Of a DNA stretch of 64,000 bases, positions 27,554 through 37,382 are shown piece after piece (position 1 is the first letter of the stretch; each line of letters starts with the position of its first letter). Under the pieces are notes generated by a model that was not told the origin of the DNA, made no database searches, and saw only the letters and a program-made list of their open reading frames with translations. Made by a program: the position numbers and the translations under genes. This DNA comes from Sulfurimonas sp. (GTDB taxonomy: Bacteria; Campylobacterota; Campylobacteria; Campylobacterales; Sulfurimonadaceae), in NCBI GenBank assembly GCA_030949825.1, contig JAUZSC010000040.1:1-64000 (forward strand), read 5' to 3'.

Positions 27554-28349
27554 TAATTTCCCCCTTGACGACAAAAGCATCGCACGACTCTCTAGCCGTG
27601 GTTTACCACTCGAAGTACTTAAGTCACAAATAGATGATAGTTTAGATTTTTCATTAGAATTATGGCGAGCACAAGGTTTAGATATTGTAAAAAGTAAAGG
27701 CTACTTTTACTTTAGCACTAAATTTATGCCGCTTGATAAGGCTGAGTTTTGTATTGTCGATATTGAGACTAATGGCTCTAGTATTGATAAACATCAAATA
27801 ATTGAAATTGCAGGCATAAAAATAAAATATGGAAAAATAACAGGAAGATTTGAATCACTTGTTAAATGTTCTGAAATAAATGAGCATATTAGTGCTATTA
27901 CGGGAATAACTGTAAAAGATACGCTCAATGCGCCATCATTAAAAGAAGTACTTTACGACTTTAAACTTTTTTTAGGTGACGCAATTTTTATAGCACACGA
28001 TGTGAAATTTGATTATAGATTTATATCTTTATCGTTTGAGAAGATAGGACTCGAGCCACTTTTAAATAGAAATTTATGCTCACTTGCTCTTGCTGAGCGA
28101 AGCATAATCTCCTACCGCTATGCTCTTTCTTACCTAGATAAAACGTTTAAGCTTAACCCAGATGCTACCCACCATAGAGCAATGAGCGATGTACTTACAA
28201 CCTATGCACTTTTTAAATTGTCTTTAGAGTCCATGGATGAAAATGTAAATAATGTAGAAGATTTGATACGATTTACTAAAACGGCACCGAGAAAAAAAAG
28301 ACCAAAGTTTGATCCATTTTTAGAAATCCAAAAAGAAGAAATAGACTAA
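27543..28349 (+). CDS. DnaQ-like 3'-5' exonuclease
   Basis: 268 residues. A DEDDh exonuclease domain spans about 75-235: Exo I CIVDIETNGSS (Asp and Glu), Exo II IAHDVKFDYRFI, Exo III HHRAMSDVLTTYALF (His and Asp). It resembles the epsilon proofreading subunit of DNA polymerase III, with an extra N-terminal helical segment of about 70 residues. Whether it is the replicative proofreader or a separate repair exonuclease cannot be settled here. It overlaps trpF, so the two are co-transcribed. Confidence 0.85.
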   Translation: MLANNFPLDDKSIARLSSRGLPLEVLKSQIDDSLDFSLELWRAQGLDIVKSKGYFYFSTKFMPLDKAEFCIVDIETNGSSIDKHQIIEIAGIKIKYGKITGRFESLVKCSEINEHISAITGITVKDTLNAPSLKEVLYDFKLFLGDAIFIAHDVKFDYRFISLSFEKIGLEPLLNRNLCSLALAERSIISYRYALSYLDKTFKLNPDATHHRAMSDVLTTYALFKLSLESMDENVNNVEDLIRFTKTAPRKKRPKFDPFLEIQKEEID

Positions 28350-28360
28350 GACTTGAAGCC

Positions 28361-29296
28361 TTATTCTGAGTAAGCACCAACACTTGTAAGTTTCTCATAA
28401 CGAGATTCCATTCTTTTTTCGGTCCCCATTTCACGCAACTCTTGTACTTTTTCTAAGAAATAATCTGCAATTGCTTTTGCACTTGCATCTCTGTCTCTAT
28501 GCGCACCAATAAGCGGTTCATTAAGAACATCGTCAATTAAACCAAGCTCTTTTAAGTCAGAACTTGTAATTTTCATGGCGTTTGTTGCAGCTTCTGCTTT
28601 TTTAGGATCATTCCAAAGAATAGCTGAACAACCCTCAGGAGATATTACCGAAAATACCGAATAACGCATCATTGCAAATCTATCAGCAACACCAATCGCT
28701 AAAGCTCCACCAGAACCACCCTCGCCTATAACAACAGACACTGTCTCCGTGTCAAGTTCGGCAAGTTCTAGTAAATTTCTAGCGATTGCTTCTGATTGGT
28801 TTCTTTCTTCTGCACCTAAACCAGGATATGCACCCGGTGTGTCTACTAGCATTAAAAGAGGTATATTGAATTTTTCAGCCATTTTTGCAGCGCGAAGTGC
28901 TTTTCTGTAGCCCTCAGGATGAGGCATACCGAAGTTTCTTCTTATTTTATTTTTTGTCCCGCGACCTTTTTGCTCACCGATAACCATGACTTTTTCATCG
29001 CCAATATAACCAATATAACAGATAATAGCATCATCGTCACGGTAATGTCTATCGCCATGGATTTCATACTTATCTCTCATAATAAGATTGATATAATTAA
29101 GTGCATAAGGTCGGTCAAGGTGACGCGCAAGTTGCAACTTTTGAAAATCTGTTAAATTTCCATAAGTATTTATAACTTCTTTGTCCAATTCTTTTTCGTA
29201 TTGTTCCATATCGCCTTGGTCATGACGAACCTGTGCAGAAATAATATTTTCCTGAATCTTTTTTATCTTTTGTTCAAAATCTAAATATGTAGCCAA
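28361..29296 (-). CDS. accA: Acetyl-CoA carboxylase carboxyltransferase subunit alpha
   Basis: Forms malonyl-CoA with AccD at the carboxyltransferase step of fatty-acid synthesis. 311 residues. Conserved stretches include [55 protein letters not shown] and [18 protein letters not shown], the carboxybiotin/CoA region. It follows fabF by 15 bases, in line with acpP-fabF-accA. Confidence 0.96.
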   Translation of the reverse strand: MATYLDFEQKIKKIQENIISAQVRHDQGDMEQYEKELDKEVINTYGNLTDFQKLQLARHLDRPYALNYINLIMRDKYEIHGDRHYRDDDAIICYIGYIGDEKVMVIGEQKGRGTKNKIRRNFGMPHPEGYRKALRAAKMAEKFNIPLLMLVDTPGAYPGLGAEERNQSEAIARNLLELAELDTETVSVVIGEGGSGGALAIGVADRFAMMRYSVFSVISPEGCSAILWNDPKKAEAATNAMKITSSDLKELGLIDDVLNEPLIGAHRDRDASAKAIADYFLEKVQELREMGTEKRMESRYEKLTSVGAYSE

Positions 29297-29311
29297 GGGA
29301 TATCCTTTTAC

Positions 29312-30529
29312 TTAGATTTTTTTGAAGATAAGAACGCCATTAGTTCCACCAAAACCAAATGAATTACTCATACAAACATTTAAGTCAGCTTTTCTTGAAG
29401 CATTTGCTACATAATCTAAATCACAATTTTCATCTTTTGTTTCATGGTTGATTGTTGGAGGAATAATTCCATCACGCATAGCCATTAAACAAACTACAGC
29501 TTCTATACCACCAGCAGCACCTAAACAGTGACCTATTTGACCTTTTATAGAACTCATCGGAGGACAAGTGTCTTGTCCAGTGAACAAGTCTTTTACCGCA
29601 GCAGTTTCATTTTTATCGTTGATTGGAGTAGATGTACCGTGTGCATTTACATAATCAACATTCGGTTCCCCTGCCATTTTATATGCAGCCCGCATTGCAC
29701 GAGAAGGACCATCTAAAGATGGTGTAGTAATATGATTTGCATCACCTGATTCACCAAAACCTATAAGTTCGCCATAGATATTTGCACCACGATCCTTAGC
29801 AGTTTCGTATTCTTCTAATACAAGAGCTGCTGCGCCCTCACCCATGACAAAACCATCACGATTTGCATCAAAAGGACGAGAAGCACCTTTTGGATTTTCA
29901 TTGTTTGTTGAGAGTGCTTTCATCGCAGCAAAACCGCCGATACCAACACCTGTTATTGCAGATTCTGCTGCAACTACTAGCATTTGTTCAGCGCCATTAC
30001 ACATAATCGTTTTAGCAGCTTCACTTATAGCATGTGTTCCAGCAGCACAGGCTGTAACACTCGAAAGATTTGGACCTTGTGTACCATGCTCAATAGAAAC
30101 AAATCCACCAAGCATATTTACAAGTGCGCCTGGGATAAAGAAAGGAGAGATTCTTCTTGGTCCTCTATCTGCTAAAATTTTTGAATTTTTTTCAATAGAA
30201 GGTAATCCACCGATTCCAGAACCAGCCGATATTCCAAATCGTGTCATATCAGTAGTCTCAGGAAAATTAGCATCTAGCATTGCTTCTTGTGCAGCTTTAA
30301 GCCCTAAATGAATAAATCTATCTGCCTTTTTAACTTCTTTTGGAGCCATTACAGTTGATGGATCAAAATCTTTCACTTCTCCTGCAATTTTAACACTATA
30401 ATTTTCGGGATCAAAGATAGAAATAGTGTCTATACCACATTCGCCATCGCATATAGCTTTAAATGATGTTTCTTTATCGTTACCAACTGAATTAATCATA
30501 CCTAGACCAGTTATTACTACTCTTCTCAT
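29312..30529 (-). CDS. fabF: Beta-ketoacyl-ACP synthase II
   Basis: Condenses malonyl-ACP with acyl-ACP. 405 residues, the usual size. The catalytic Cys-His-His set is clear: SSVTACAAGTHAISEAA (Cys about 163), VNAHGTSTPINDKNE, and KGQIGHCLGAAGGIEAV. The C-terminal SNSFGFGGTNGVLIF loop with gating Phe is intact. Middle gene of acpP-fabF-accA. Confidence 0.97.
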   Translation of the reverse strand: MRRVVITGLGMINSVGNDKETSFKAICDGECGIDTISIFDPENYSVKIAGEVKDFDPSTVMAPKEVKKADRFIHLGLKAAQEAMLDANFPETTDMTRFGISAGSGIGGLPSIEKNSKILADRGPRRISPFFIPGALVNMLGGFVSIEHGTQGPNLSSVTACAAGTHAISEAAKTIMCNGAEQMLVVAAESAITGVGIGGFAAMKALSTNNENPKGASRPFDANRDGFVMGEGAAALVLEEYETAKDRGANIYGELIGFGESGDANHITTPSLDGPSRAMRAAYKMAGEPNVDYVNAHGTSTPINDKNETAAVKDLFTGQDTCPPMSSIKGQIGHCLGAAGGIEAVVCLMAMRDGIIPPTINHETKDENCDLDYVANASRKADLNVCMSNSFGFGGTNGVLIFKKI

Positions 30530-30638
30530 TTAATACTCTCCTAAAAATTATAAAATACTTTCAAAAACTAGTCTCTACTAGCTTGAAAAAATATTTATAT
30601 CTGAGGTTTCCCTCAGCTATAGCGCAATTAACTAGTAA

Positions 30639-30866
30639 CTACTTACTTTCGATGTATGCTACTACATCATTAAGTGTTTGGATTTTTTCTGCTTCATCAT
30701 CAGGAATCTCAATATCAAATTTCTCTTCAAGAGCCATTACTAATTCAACAACATCTAGACTATCTGCACCTAAATCTTCAACAAACTTCGCGTCGTTTTT
30801 AACTTCATCTACATTTACGCTTAATTGCTCAACTACTACTTCTTTAATATCATCTATAAGTGCCAT
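30639..30866 (-). CDS. acpP: Acyl carrier protein
   Basis: 75-residue acidic carrier for fatty-acid intermediates. The phosphopantetheine site is [10 protein letters not shown] with Ser at about 36. Two ATG codons stand in tandem; I chose the second ([15 protein letters not shown]) because AGGAG then sits five bases upstream, compared with two for the first. About 110 bases separate it from fabF, so a partial terminator or second promoter between them is possible. Confidence 0.96.
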   Translation of the reverse strand: MALIDDIKEVVVEQLSVNVDEVKNDAKFVEDLGADSLDVVELVMALEEKFDIEIPDDEAEKIQTLNDVVAYIESK

Positions 30867-30927
30867 CATGACTCCTGTTATTTTTATTTAATCGAGTTAT
30901 TATAACAAATTTAGCTTAAATATTTAT

Positions 30928-32009
30928 CTATTGTTTCACTTCAAATAACACTTCTTTCAAAATATGAAATTTTTTAACTTTTTCATTATTTTCTAATGCA
31001 AACTTTACAAGCATCTTTGGCTTGACAAGGAAATAACCAAGTGTAACCTTAAGTGTGTCACCTGCTTTTAATTCATCTTTATATGTAACAAAGCGTGTTT
31101 CTTTTGCTTTTATCATTGTATTTTTCACAACTTGGGTCGCCCTCCAAGGAGGTGATGCCTTTGCTTTTGTTCCTATTACCTTAACAAATACTTTTGCTTT
31201 TAAGTCTATTATTTGTGAATCTCTCACAATACTAACTCGAAGTTGTGCGAGTCGCAATGGATGGAGTAGCATCAAATGCGGGCTTTGATTGTATATACTT
31301 ATCTCAAAGCCTTCACTTTTATTTCTAAAATGAATATCTATATATTTTGCTAGCATCTCTTGACCTGCATTAGCTCCTGGGAAACCATGGTAACTATGGG
31401 TTTCTCCATCATTTTTTGTAGAAACAGAACCCGCAACTTTTGGCATATGACATGTTATACAGTTCTTTGCGTCGCCCTCTGCTCCCATTCCTGTTTCGCA
31501 AACATCAAATTTTTGCTTATTCTTCTTATGAGAATGACATCCCATACAGACTTGACCTGTTTTAAAGTTATCGTTTGTTCCATTATGATGAAATCTATTT
31601 CGTACAGGGCTTTGCATTGTTCCAAAATAGTCTTTTTCTTCTTTATTTATTATATTTTTATTCGCCATTAATGATGGTTTAATTGACTGAATTCTATGAC
31701 AATATGCGCACGATATTCCCTCTGTATGTGTAGGATTAGAAATATCTGGAACATCTTGTGTTGCTGTAGGAGTATGGCATTTTGCACACTTGTATTTGCC
31801 TTTTTTTTTAGATTCGCCGGATGCTTATCCCAAACAGCTTTATGAATAGGGTCTTTAAAAATAGTAGAATTATTATGCATAGCACCTTGATGTTCTTTAT
31901 AAATTGTTGGATGACATTTTTTGCATTCAATATCTGCTTCAAAGCTAAGATTTGCATTTAAAAATGATAAGGGAAGGAAACAGAGGAGTGTAAATAATTT
32001 AGTTTTCAT
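30928..32009 (-). CDS. Periplasmic pentahaem cytochrome c, one frameshift
   Basis: Signal peptide at about 1-20 (FTLLCFLPLSFLNANLSFEA). Five haem motifs follow in the joined frame: CKKCH, CAKCH, CAYCH, CMGCH and CITCH. The C-terminal 140 residues have none and look like a beta-rich domain. It resembles cytochrome c554-type proteins of nitrogen or sulfur redox pathways, but the partner cannot be inferred from neighbours. The frame breaks at the T run 31801-31809, where one more base is needed. Joined length about 360 residues. Confidence 0.78.
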
Positions 32010-32041
32010 AGAAGTCCTTGTTCTAAAGATTATATTTAATA

Positions 32042-32212
32042 TTATATTTTGATATATCTTTTAACTTGTTGAATTTCTCTCTTTTTATACTTTAACAAAG
32101 CAATTAAATAGGAGGTAGAAAAGGCAGGTATCGCCTCGCTCATCCATAGCACATCCGCAAAAAGTAATAAATAAAATATATTTAGCACATTAGGATAAAG
32201 AAAAAGCACCAT
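32042..32212 (-). CDS. Possible small membrane peptide, 56 aa
   Basis: The 240-bp gap between the cytochrome and the DjlA-like gene contains one frame of 56 residues, MVLFLYPNVLNIFYLLLFAD at the start, with one hydrophobic segment and a basic tail (KYKKREIQQVKRYIKI). There is no clear Shine-Dalgarno site. It may be a real small protein, the tail of a decayed membrane protein, or chance. A short hairpin (32210-32216 with 32225-32231) covers its first codons. Confidence 0.3.
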   Translation of the reverse strand: MVLFLYPNVLNIFYLLLFADVLWMSEAIPAFSTSYLIALLKYKKREIQQVKRYIKI

Positions 32213-32252
32213 CTACTAGTTTTCGTAGATGAACTCTCGAGTCTAACAATTT

Positions 32253-33053
32253 TTAAGCTTTTTTTAAAATCTCATAAGCTTGGTTTATTTCTTGCGTTTT
32301 TGCAGTTGCCTCTTCCATATACGAGGTATCTTTATCTTGAGACTTAATAATATCTGGATGGTACTGACGCACAAGTTTTCGATATGTTTTTTTAATATGT
32401 GTAATCTCATCACTCTCTTTAACACCTAAAATACTACAAGCTTCTTCAAGGCTCATTGTCTGATTTTTATTTTTAAGCATATCTTCAAACTTACGCACCA
32501 TAGTAGCATAGTCAGTCGAGCTAACATCTAAAGCTTCTACAATTTCACGCAAAACCTTGTCTTCATCAGAACTAATTCCATTGTCTACAAATGCTAATTG
32601 AATAAGAAATTCTATAAACTGCTTTCGCTTTAATCTACTTCGGCCAAGTAAAATGTTCAGAGATGCTGCGACTTCTTTTGTATTGTCATCTCTCTCTTTT
32701 TCTTCGTTAAAAATCTCTTTTAAGATAAGTCGTGTTTTGTCTTTATTTGGAAAAATCTTAGCAATATCATCAAACATAATTCCAATAAGCTGTGCTTCAA
32801 GTTCTTGTACCCGTCCATCAGCTTTAGCAACCTTTGCAACAAGCGCAATAAAAAGACCAAGTTCACTCACTCGAAATAAGTCTTTAGAACTCGCTATCTT
32901 TGCTAATTTACTTTTAGCATAAACTTTATAGAGTTTAAACGCAACATATAAAGAAACTATAATCCAAAATGTAACTACGATATTGGCTATAAATATATAA
33001 TAAAATAGTGCGAGTAATATCGCTATATATATCAATTTTCTTATTTTAATCAT
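32253..33053 (-). CDS. DjlA-like membrane protein with TerB and DnaJ domains
   Basis: 266 residues. TM helices at about 7-40. A TerB-like helical domain covers about 60-190 (FIALVAKVAKADGRVQELEA, with the typical D-G-R, and DNGISSDEDKVLREIVEAL). A C-terminal J domain (about 195-265) carries the HPD triad in RKLVRQYHPDIIKSQ. This is the DjlA architecture: a membrane-bound co-chaperone that stimulates DnaK at the envelope. Intact. Confidence 0.87.
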   Translation of the reverse strand: MIKIRKLIYIAILLALFYYIFIANIVVTFWIIVSLYVAFKLYKVYAKSKLAKIASSKDLFRVSELGLFIALVAKVAKADGRVQELEAQLIGIMFDDIAKIFPNKDKTRLILKEIFNEEKERDDNTKEVAASLNILLGRSRLKRKQFIEFLIQLAFVDNGISSDEDKVLREIVEALDVSSTDYATMVRKFEDMLKNKNQTMSLEEACSILGVKESDEITHIKKTYRKLVRQYHPDIIKSQDKDTSYMEEATAKTQEINQAYEILKKA

Positions 33054-33120
33054 TTATATCCATTTGTGAAAATTTTATGAATTCTAACATATTTTATCAA
33101 ACTAGTATATAATGTCAAAT

Positions 33121-33196
33121 CTCCTTATCGCTTAACTGGATAAAGCAGTCCCCTCCTAAGGGATAGCTCAAGGTTCGAGTCCTTGTGGGGAGACCA
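33121..33196 (+). tRNA. tRNA-Arg (anticodon CCU)
   Basis: A 76-nt cloverleaf with encoded CCA. Acceptor CTCCTTA pairs with TGGGGAG; the anticodon arm is GTCCC-CTCCTAA-GGGAT with CCT at loop positions 34-36; the T arm is CAAGG-TTCGAGT-CCTTG. It reads AGG codons. Confidence 0.92.
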
Positions 33197-33237
33197 TCTT
33201 TTAACCATTATATACGGAGAGAATATGCTAAGTTCAA

Positions 33238-33420
33238 ATGAAAAAATATGAAATAATAGAAAAAGAAGTAAATGGTGCGGTACACTACCAAGTACAACTT
33301 GGTAAAAACCTAAAATCTTTTGACAACCTTTTAGAAGCGAAGATGGCTATTAAAACATTTAAAATGGGTGCAGAGTTTTCAAAACATACGGGTATGGAAA
33401 TATTTATTGAGAAAGAATAA
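33238..33420 (+). CDS. Small conserved-looking protein, 60 aa
   Basis: Basic/acidic mixed small protein, MKKYEIIEKEVNGAVHYQVQ at the N-terminus, with a predicted beta-rich first half and a helix (EAKMAIKTFKMGAEFSKHTG). Not recognised. It follows the tRNA-Arg by 42 bases with GGAGAGAATA nearby as a possible ribosome-binding site. Its last 17 bases overlap the end of the convergent gene at 33404. Confidence 0.6.
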   Translation: MKKYEIIEKEVNGAVHYQVQLGKNLKSFDNLLEAKMAIKTFKMGAEFSKHTGMEIFIEKE

Positions 33421-33844
33421 CTGCCTTGCCATTAAGTGTGTGCGTAACCGTAATTTTTGAGCCAACTTTTGTGATGAGCGCTTCTTTGGAATCACCCATT
33501 GCATAGTGACGCAAGGTTATCGTTCGTGTTCCTTCTGTCTCTTCATCTTTTATGAGTTTATACTCAGTACTCGTGAAAGATTTAATACACGCATCTATAT
33601 CTGTAAACTCTTCTAAGTTATCTATTGCCTCTTTTTCAAGTTCTTTAGACTTTTCTTCATCAAAAGCTTTGATTTGAACGGGTTCAATAGCATTGTCGTA
33701 CGATACTTTGAGTCCTATACTTGCTGGAGTTAGTGCATCTGCCCAATCATTTTGAGTGAACTCTTTTGTCTCTCCATTTGAGAACATCACTATCCCACTA
33801 GCCCTTGTGCTGTCATATTGAAAAATCATACCTGTTAAAATCAT
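33404..33844 (-). CDS. Hypothetical protein, 146 aa
   Basis: The first 60 residues (GMIFQYDSTRASGIVMFSNG and onward) are beta-strand rich and recall a cold-shock/OB-like fold, as in proteins that pair a CSD-like domain with other segments. The rest has a charged helix (about 60-85) and a beta-rich tail. No signal peptide. Function unknown. It precedes dprA in the direction opposite to flow, so it lies downstream of dprA in the same operon (12-base gap). Confidence 0.65.
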   Translation of the reverse strand: MILTGMIFQYDSTRASGIVMFSNGETKEFTQNDWADALTPASIGLKVSYDNAIEPVQIKAFDEEKSKELEKEAIDNLEEFTDIDACIKSFTSTEYKLIKDEETEGTRTITLRHYAMGDSKEALITKVGSKITVTHTLNGKAVILSQ

Positions 33845-33856
33845 ATCTATCCTTTT

Positions 33857-34636
33857 TTATTTTAAAATTATTTGCCCATTTAATATTTCTATCTCACTAT
33901 TTAACTCTGCTTCAAAAACTCGCGCTGGAAACTTTTGGAGCGTCATCTCATAACTAGGATTAGTTGAGCAAAACTCTAAAAATTCATCTTGTATTATATT
34001 GTTTTTGTCACTTTGTTCATCAGCAAATAGATTGACAAAGCTATCTATATTATAAATGGCTTTTGCCCTGCCCGATTCTAAGAGTTCATTTGTTGCAAAA
34101 CTTTCCCCTAGTCTTTGAGGCAAAACATAAATATCTTTGCCCATTGCAAATGCGTACTCTACACTTCGCATACTTCCACTTTTCAAATCAGCTTCACACA
34201 CAACTAAGACCTCACCAAGCGCTACAACAAGTTCATTTCTTGTCACAAAAGTCCACGGTCTGCTTTTAAAACCTAGTTCAAACTGACTCAGTATCAAACC
34301 TTTTTCTTCTATACTTGTCAATAAATTTTTATTTACACTTGGGTATTTTATGTCGATTCCACATGGTAAAACTGCTATCGTATTTTGAGTACCCGCTCCT
34401 GCGTGAGCTATAGCATCTACACCCATAGCTCCACCACTTACAACACATATGTTTCTTCTTCCTAAGGCGGATGCTAGTTTTTGGGTAAATTCTCGGGTGT
34501 ATTTAGATGGTCTTCTTGTTCCGACTATTGAGATTTTTACTTTCTGCAAGAGTTCTGTATTGCCACTAAAAAAAAGTGACGCAGGGTATTTTTTCATGCA
34601 AGAAAGAGCGTCTAATTTTTCTTCTAAGATAGGCAT
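33857..34636 (-). CDS. dprA: DNA-processing protein DprA
   Basis: Loads RecA on incoming single-stranded DNA during natural transformation. 259 residues with the Rossmann-like DprA core: ISIVGTRRPSKYTREFTQKL, VVSGGAMGVDAIAHAGA, and AVLPCGIDIKYPSVN, then ILSQFELG and VVCEADLKSGSMRSVEYAFA. It lacks the long N-terminal SAM and C-terminal winged-helix domains of some DprA, as in other Campylobacterota. The start codon overlaps the stop of the upstream deacetylase gene. Confidence 0.93.
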   Translation of the reverse strand: MPILEEKLDALSCMKKYPASLFFSGNTELLQKVKISIVGTRRPSKYTREFTQKLASALGRRNICVVSGGAMGVDAIAHAGAGTQNTIAVLPCGIDIKYPSVNKNLLTSIEEKGLILSQFELGFKSRPWTFVTRNELVVALGEVLVVCEADLKSGSMRSVEYAFAMGKDIYVLPQRLGESFATNELLESGRAKAIYNIDSFVNLFADEQSDKNNIIQDEFLEFCSTNPSYEMTLQKFPARVFEAELNSEIEILNGQIILK

Positions 34637-35670
34637 TAGTAAATCTTGTTGATTAAGACTAAATCAACATCTTTAAAGAGCTTTTTACTCTCATAAAGTG
34701 CAAGTATTGTATTTTTATGAGGATGTCCAATTGCAATTGCAATACCCTCTGCCTTAGCAATTTTTATAGCTCTTTTAATTTGACTCATGATGTAAGGCTT
34801 ATCCATATGATGATCTAAAAAAATATCCCGTGCAACATATTTCAATCCAAAGTTTTTCATTACTTTTGGAACCTTTGTTTGGGCTGTAGTTCTACTGTCG
34901 ATAAAACTAATATTATTTGCATTAAGCGCCATAATTAACCGGTTCATTGCTATTTCACTCGATGTATATTTACTACCTGTATGATTATTAATATACCTTA
35001 CCTTTGGAAAAAGCTTTTTAATCTCTTGTACCCGTGATGAAATTTGACTTTGAGAATGTGTAATCCGTAAAGTATTTGGTTCTTCTGCGCTATAGTTTTG
35101 TGCTTCCATAGGAAGGTGAACCATATAAAAATCTTCTTTTGAGGCTAGTTTTGCAGATTTTGGTCGCGCTGCACTTGGAGGCAAAAAGGACATTGTAAGA
35201 TTTAAGCCTAAGCTATGAATCGCATTTACCTGTGACTTTACAGATACATCATCTATAATTATTGCTAATTTTGGTTTATTTGAACTTATTTGCTTTGCTT
35301 TTCTTTTAACTCGTTCGGGTGGCTTAGCTAAAGAACTTGCAGCGTACTCATGTGAAGCTCCCCCATAGGATTTTACTTTTAAAATATCTTTTTTCTTTTG
35401 TTTCTTTTTTAAGTACTTCTTTTAAGCGTGTATTTACTGTCTCTGTTTTTAAGGTACTTTTTTGCTCTTTTTTTTGTAATACTGCTAATTTATTTTGCTC
35501 TTTAATTTTCTCTTTTTTGTAATCTCACTTGATGCTTTGTCATACCCAAGTAGATAGCCTATGGTAATAGATGCCATAACAAGAGCTATAACTGCAAGTA
35601 CCCATGCTATAGCTTTAAGTATTTTAGATTTATTTTGAGTAGTTGTTTTTGTTCTTTTTGACAAATGCAC
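34636..35670 (-). CDS. Divergent polysaccharide deacetylase family protein, two frameshifts
   Basis: Joined product about 344 residues. An N-terminal signal anchor (AWVLAVIALVMASITIGYLL, about 23-42) is followed by a charged linker and a C-terminal NodB-like barrel of the divergent (DUF610) type: PKLAIIIDDV, then MSFLPPSAARPKSA, HLPMEAQNY, FIDSRTT, FLDHH and IAIAIGHPHKNTI. The HLPME and DHH features mark this family, whose substrate is not established. The frame shifts in T runs at 35389-35394 (one too many) and 35513-35518 (one too few). The product would act in the periplasm. Confidence 0.82.
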
Positions 35671-35757
35671 ACCTTATATTTATTGGTGCTACTATAGCAA
35701 AAAAGTATAAACTGATTAGATTATAAGGCAAATTGCCCTATTTTTAGAAGGTAGATA

Positions 35758-36666
35758 TTATTTTGTAACTGCTTTTAAAACGGCTTCAAAATCAGTTTGT
35801 GCTTTCATTAATGCTTTTCGAGATGCTTTATCTTTGATATTTGCACTGCTCATCCAGTTATATACAGAAGAAAATCCCATTACGATTTTATCTTCATTCG
35901 TTTTTTTATATATCATCGTTGTACAAGGAGCAAAGGCGGCTGCTTCTGGTCTTACTTGAGATACTGCACGAATAACATCAATTTTACAAATTGAATATGT
36001 CACATAAAAATCATAAGGGCTCTCTTTTCCAAGATTATCAGTAAAGTCAAAATAACTAGGCATTACAAATCCTACTTCATCAAACTTTTCTTCAAAAGCT
36101 TCTTCGAGTTCATCTTTAGAGTCCTCCCAGTCTGCACCAGCTAAGTTTTTAGAGTACTTTGTGAGCAATGTTCTCGTTTCTTTTAAACTGTTTTGGCTAT
36201 ATGTATGTTTTGCTTTTGGTAAAACCTGCTTTATTAGCGCATTTATTCTATGTTCAAGTTCTTTAAAAAGTCTCGACTCTGTTCCTAGTATCTTCTCTTG
36301 TGTCTGTGCTGTAACTACAGATACATGTAAAGATGTCTCATTTTCTTTTTGATATACAGCTAAACCCATTGGAACAAAAACACCTGCATCTGCTTGCTCT
36401 TTAAGTAATCGCATAGATATAGTATCGTGGTAAAGTGAGATAGCGTTATAGATTTTAAATCCACTTTTTCCATACTTTTTTGTAAGTCCATCATGTATAT
36501 CTGAATTAATTCCTATAGTAAAACCATTTTTAGTAAATGCTTTTTGAATCATCAAGGGAGTTATTTTTCCATCTTTATTATCTACTGTATAAATATGCAA
36601 ATCACCCTGTGCATACACGCTAACAACACTTAAAAACATTGTTAAAAAAACAACAATTTTCTTCAT
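35758..36666 (-). CDS. Exported DUF302-like protein, paralogue 1
   Basis: 302 residues with a signal peptide (VVFLTMFLSVVSVYAQG). Two similar halves appear: residues 22-125 (IYTVDNKDGKITPLMIQKAF, then YHDTISMRLL and VFVPMGLAVYQK) and 200-302 (PYDFYVTYSICKIDVIRAVS, then PCTTMIYKK). The PCTTMIYKK end resembles DUF302 proteins. It is clearly paralogous to the product of 43681-44616, sharing DFYVTY-x-ICK, PCTTMIYKK and EDKIVMGF. Role unknown; two Cys in the second half could bind a metal or form a disulfide. Confidence 0.7.
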   Translation of the reverse strand: MKKIVVFLTMFLSVVSVYAQGDLHIYTVDNKDGKITPLMIQKAFTKNGFTIGINSDIHDGLTKKYGKSGFKIYNAISLYHDTISMRLLKEQADAGVFVPMGLAVYQKENETSLHVSVVTAQTQEKILGTESRLFKELEHRINALIKQVLPKAKHTYSQNSLKETRTLLTKYSKNLAGADWEDSKDELEEAFEEKFDEVGFVMPSYFDFTDNLGKESPYDFYVTYSICKIDVIRAVSQVRPEAAAFAPCTTMIYKKTNEDKIVMGFSSVYNWMSSANIKDKASRKALMKAQTDFEAVLKAVTK

Positions 36667-36883
36667 TTCTTATCCTTTTGAGTATCTGTTTTTTATATAA
36701 TAGATAAAGTATACAATAGTTTTTCTATTTCTTAAGCATTATTTGTATATAATCGCGTGTTCCTTTCTCTTTGTATCATTTTTTAATGATATATAAATTG
36801 AAGTAATTCAGAATGTTGCTTACAACATCCGAAAGGGAAACATACGCTTATAATGAGCAAATACCAAAGGGAGAATATACTCT

Positions 36884-37351
36884 ATGAGAAACTACGAAAA
36901 CTTAGTTATCGTTAAACCAACATTAACAGCAGAAGAGATCCAAGCTAGCGTTAAAGCTATCGAAGAAGTAATCACTTCAAACGGTGGCGAAATAGCTACT
37001 ACAGATTCAATGGGAATGAGAAAATTAGCATACCCAATCGATAAAAATGAGCGTGGATATTTCCATGTTATCTATTATTCAATTGCTCCATCAGCAATCA
37101 ATGAAATTGAAAGACGCTTTCGTATTAATGAACAACTTCTTCGTTTTGTTACTATTAAATACGATACCAACCGTGAAATCAAAGCATGGAATGGTCTTGT
37201 TGAAAAAGCTAAAAAAGCAGCAATAGCAAAAGCAACTCTAGCGAAAACGGAAGAAGCTCCAGTTGTTGAAGCGGCACCAGTTGCTCAAACAGCACCTACA
37301 ACAGAAGAAGCTCCAGCTGTAGAAGCAGAAGCAAAAGCAAAAGCAAAGTAA
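36884..37351 (+). CDS. rpsF: Small ribosomal subunit protein bS6
   Basis: 155 residues. The S6 core is residues 1-110 (MRNYENLVIVKPTLTAEEIQ, then MRKLAYPIDKNERGYF and ERRFRINEQLLRFVTIKYD). An Ala/Pro/Glu-rich tail of about 40 residues (EEAPVVEAAPVAQTAP) follows, longer than in E. coli and typical for the phylum. First gene of rpsF-ssb-rpsR, with AAAGGGAG upstream. The 217-bp region before it (36667-36883) holds the promoter, with TATATAATC near 36747. Confidence 0.96.
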   Translation: MRNYENLVIVKPTLTAEEIQASVKAIEEVITSNGGEIATTDSMGMRKLAYPIDKNERGYFHVIYYSIAPSAINEIERRFRINEQLLRFVTIKYDTNREIKAWNGLVEKAKKAAIAKATLAKTEEAPVVEAAPVAQTAPTTEEAPAVEAEAKAKAK

Positions 37352-37382
37352 TAGCGTACAGCTTAAAAAGTAAGGAAAACCC

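Noticed and set aside
29844..30311. 155-aa plus-strand frame opposite fabF
   Set aside because: It is the antisense shadow of a strongly conserved gene and has no protein-like motif.
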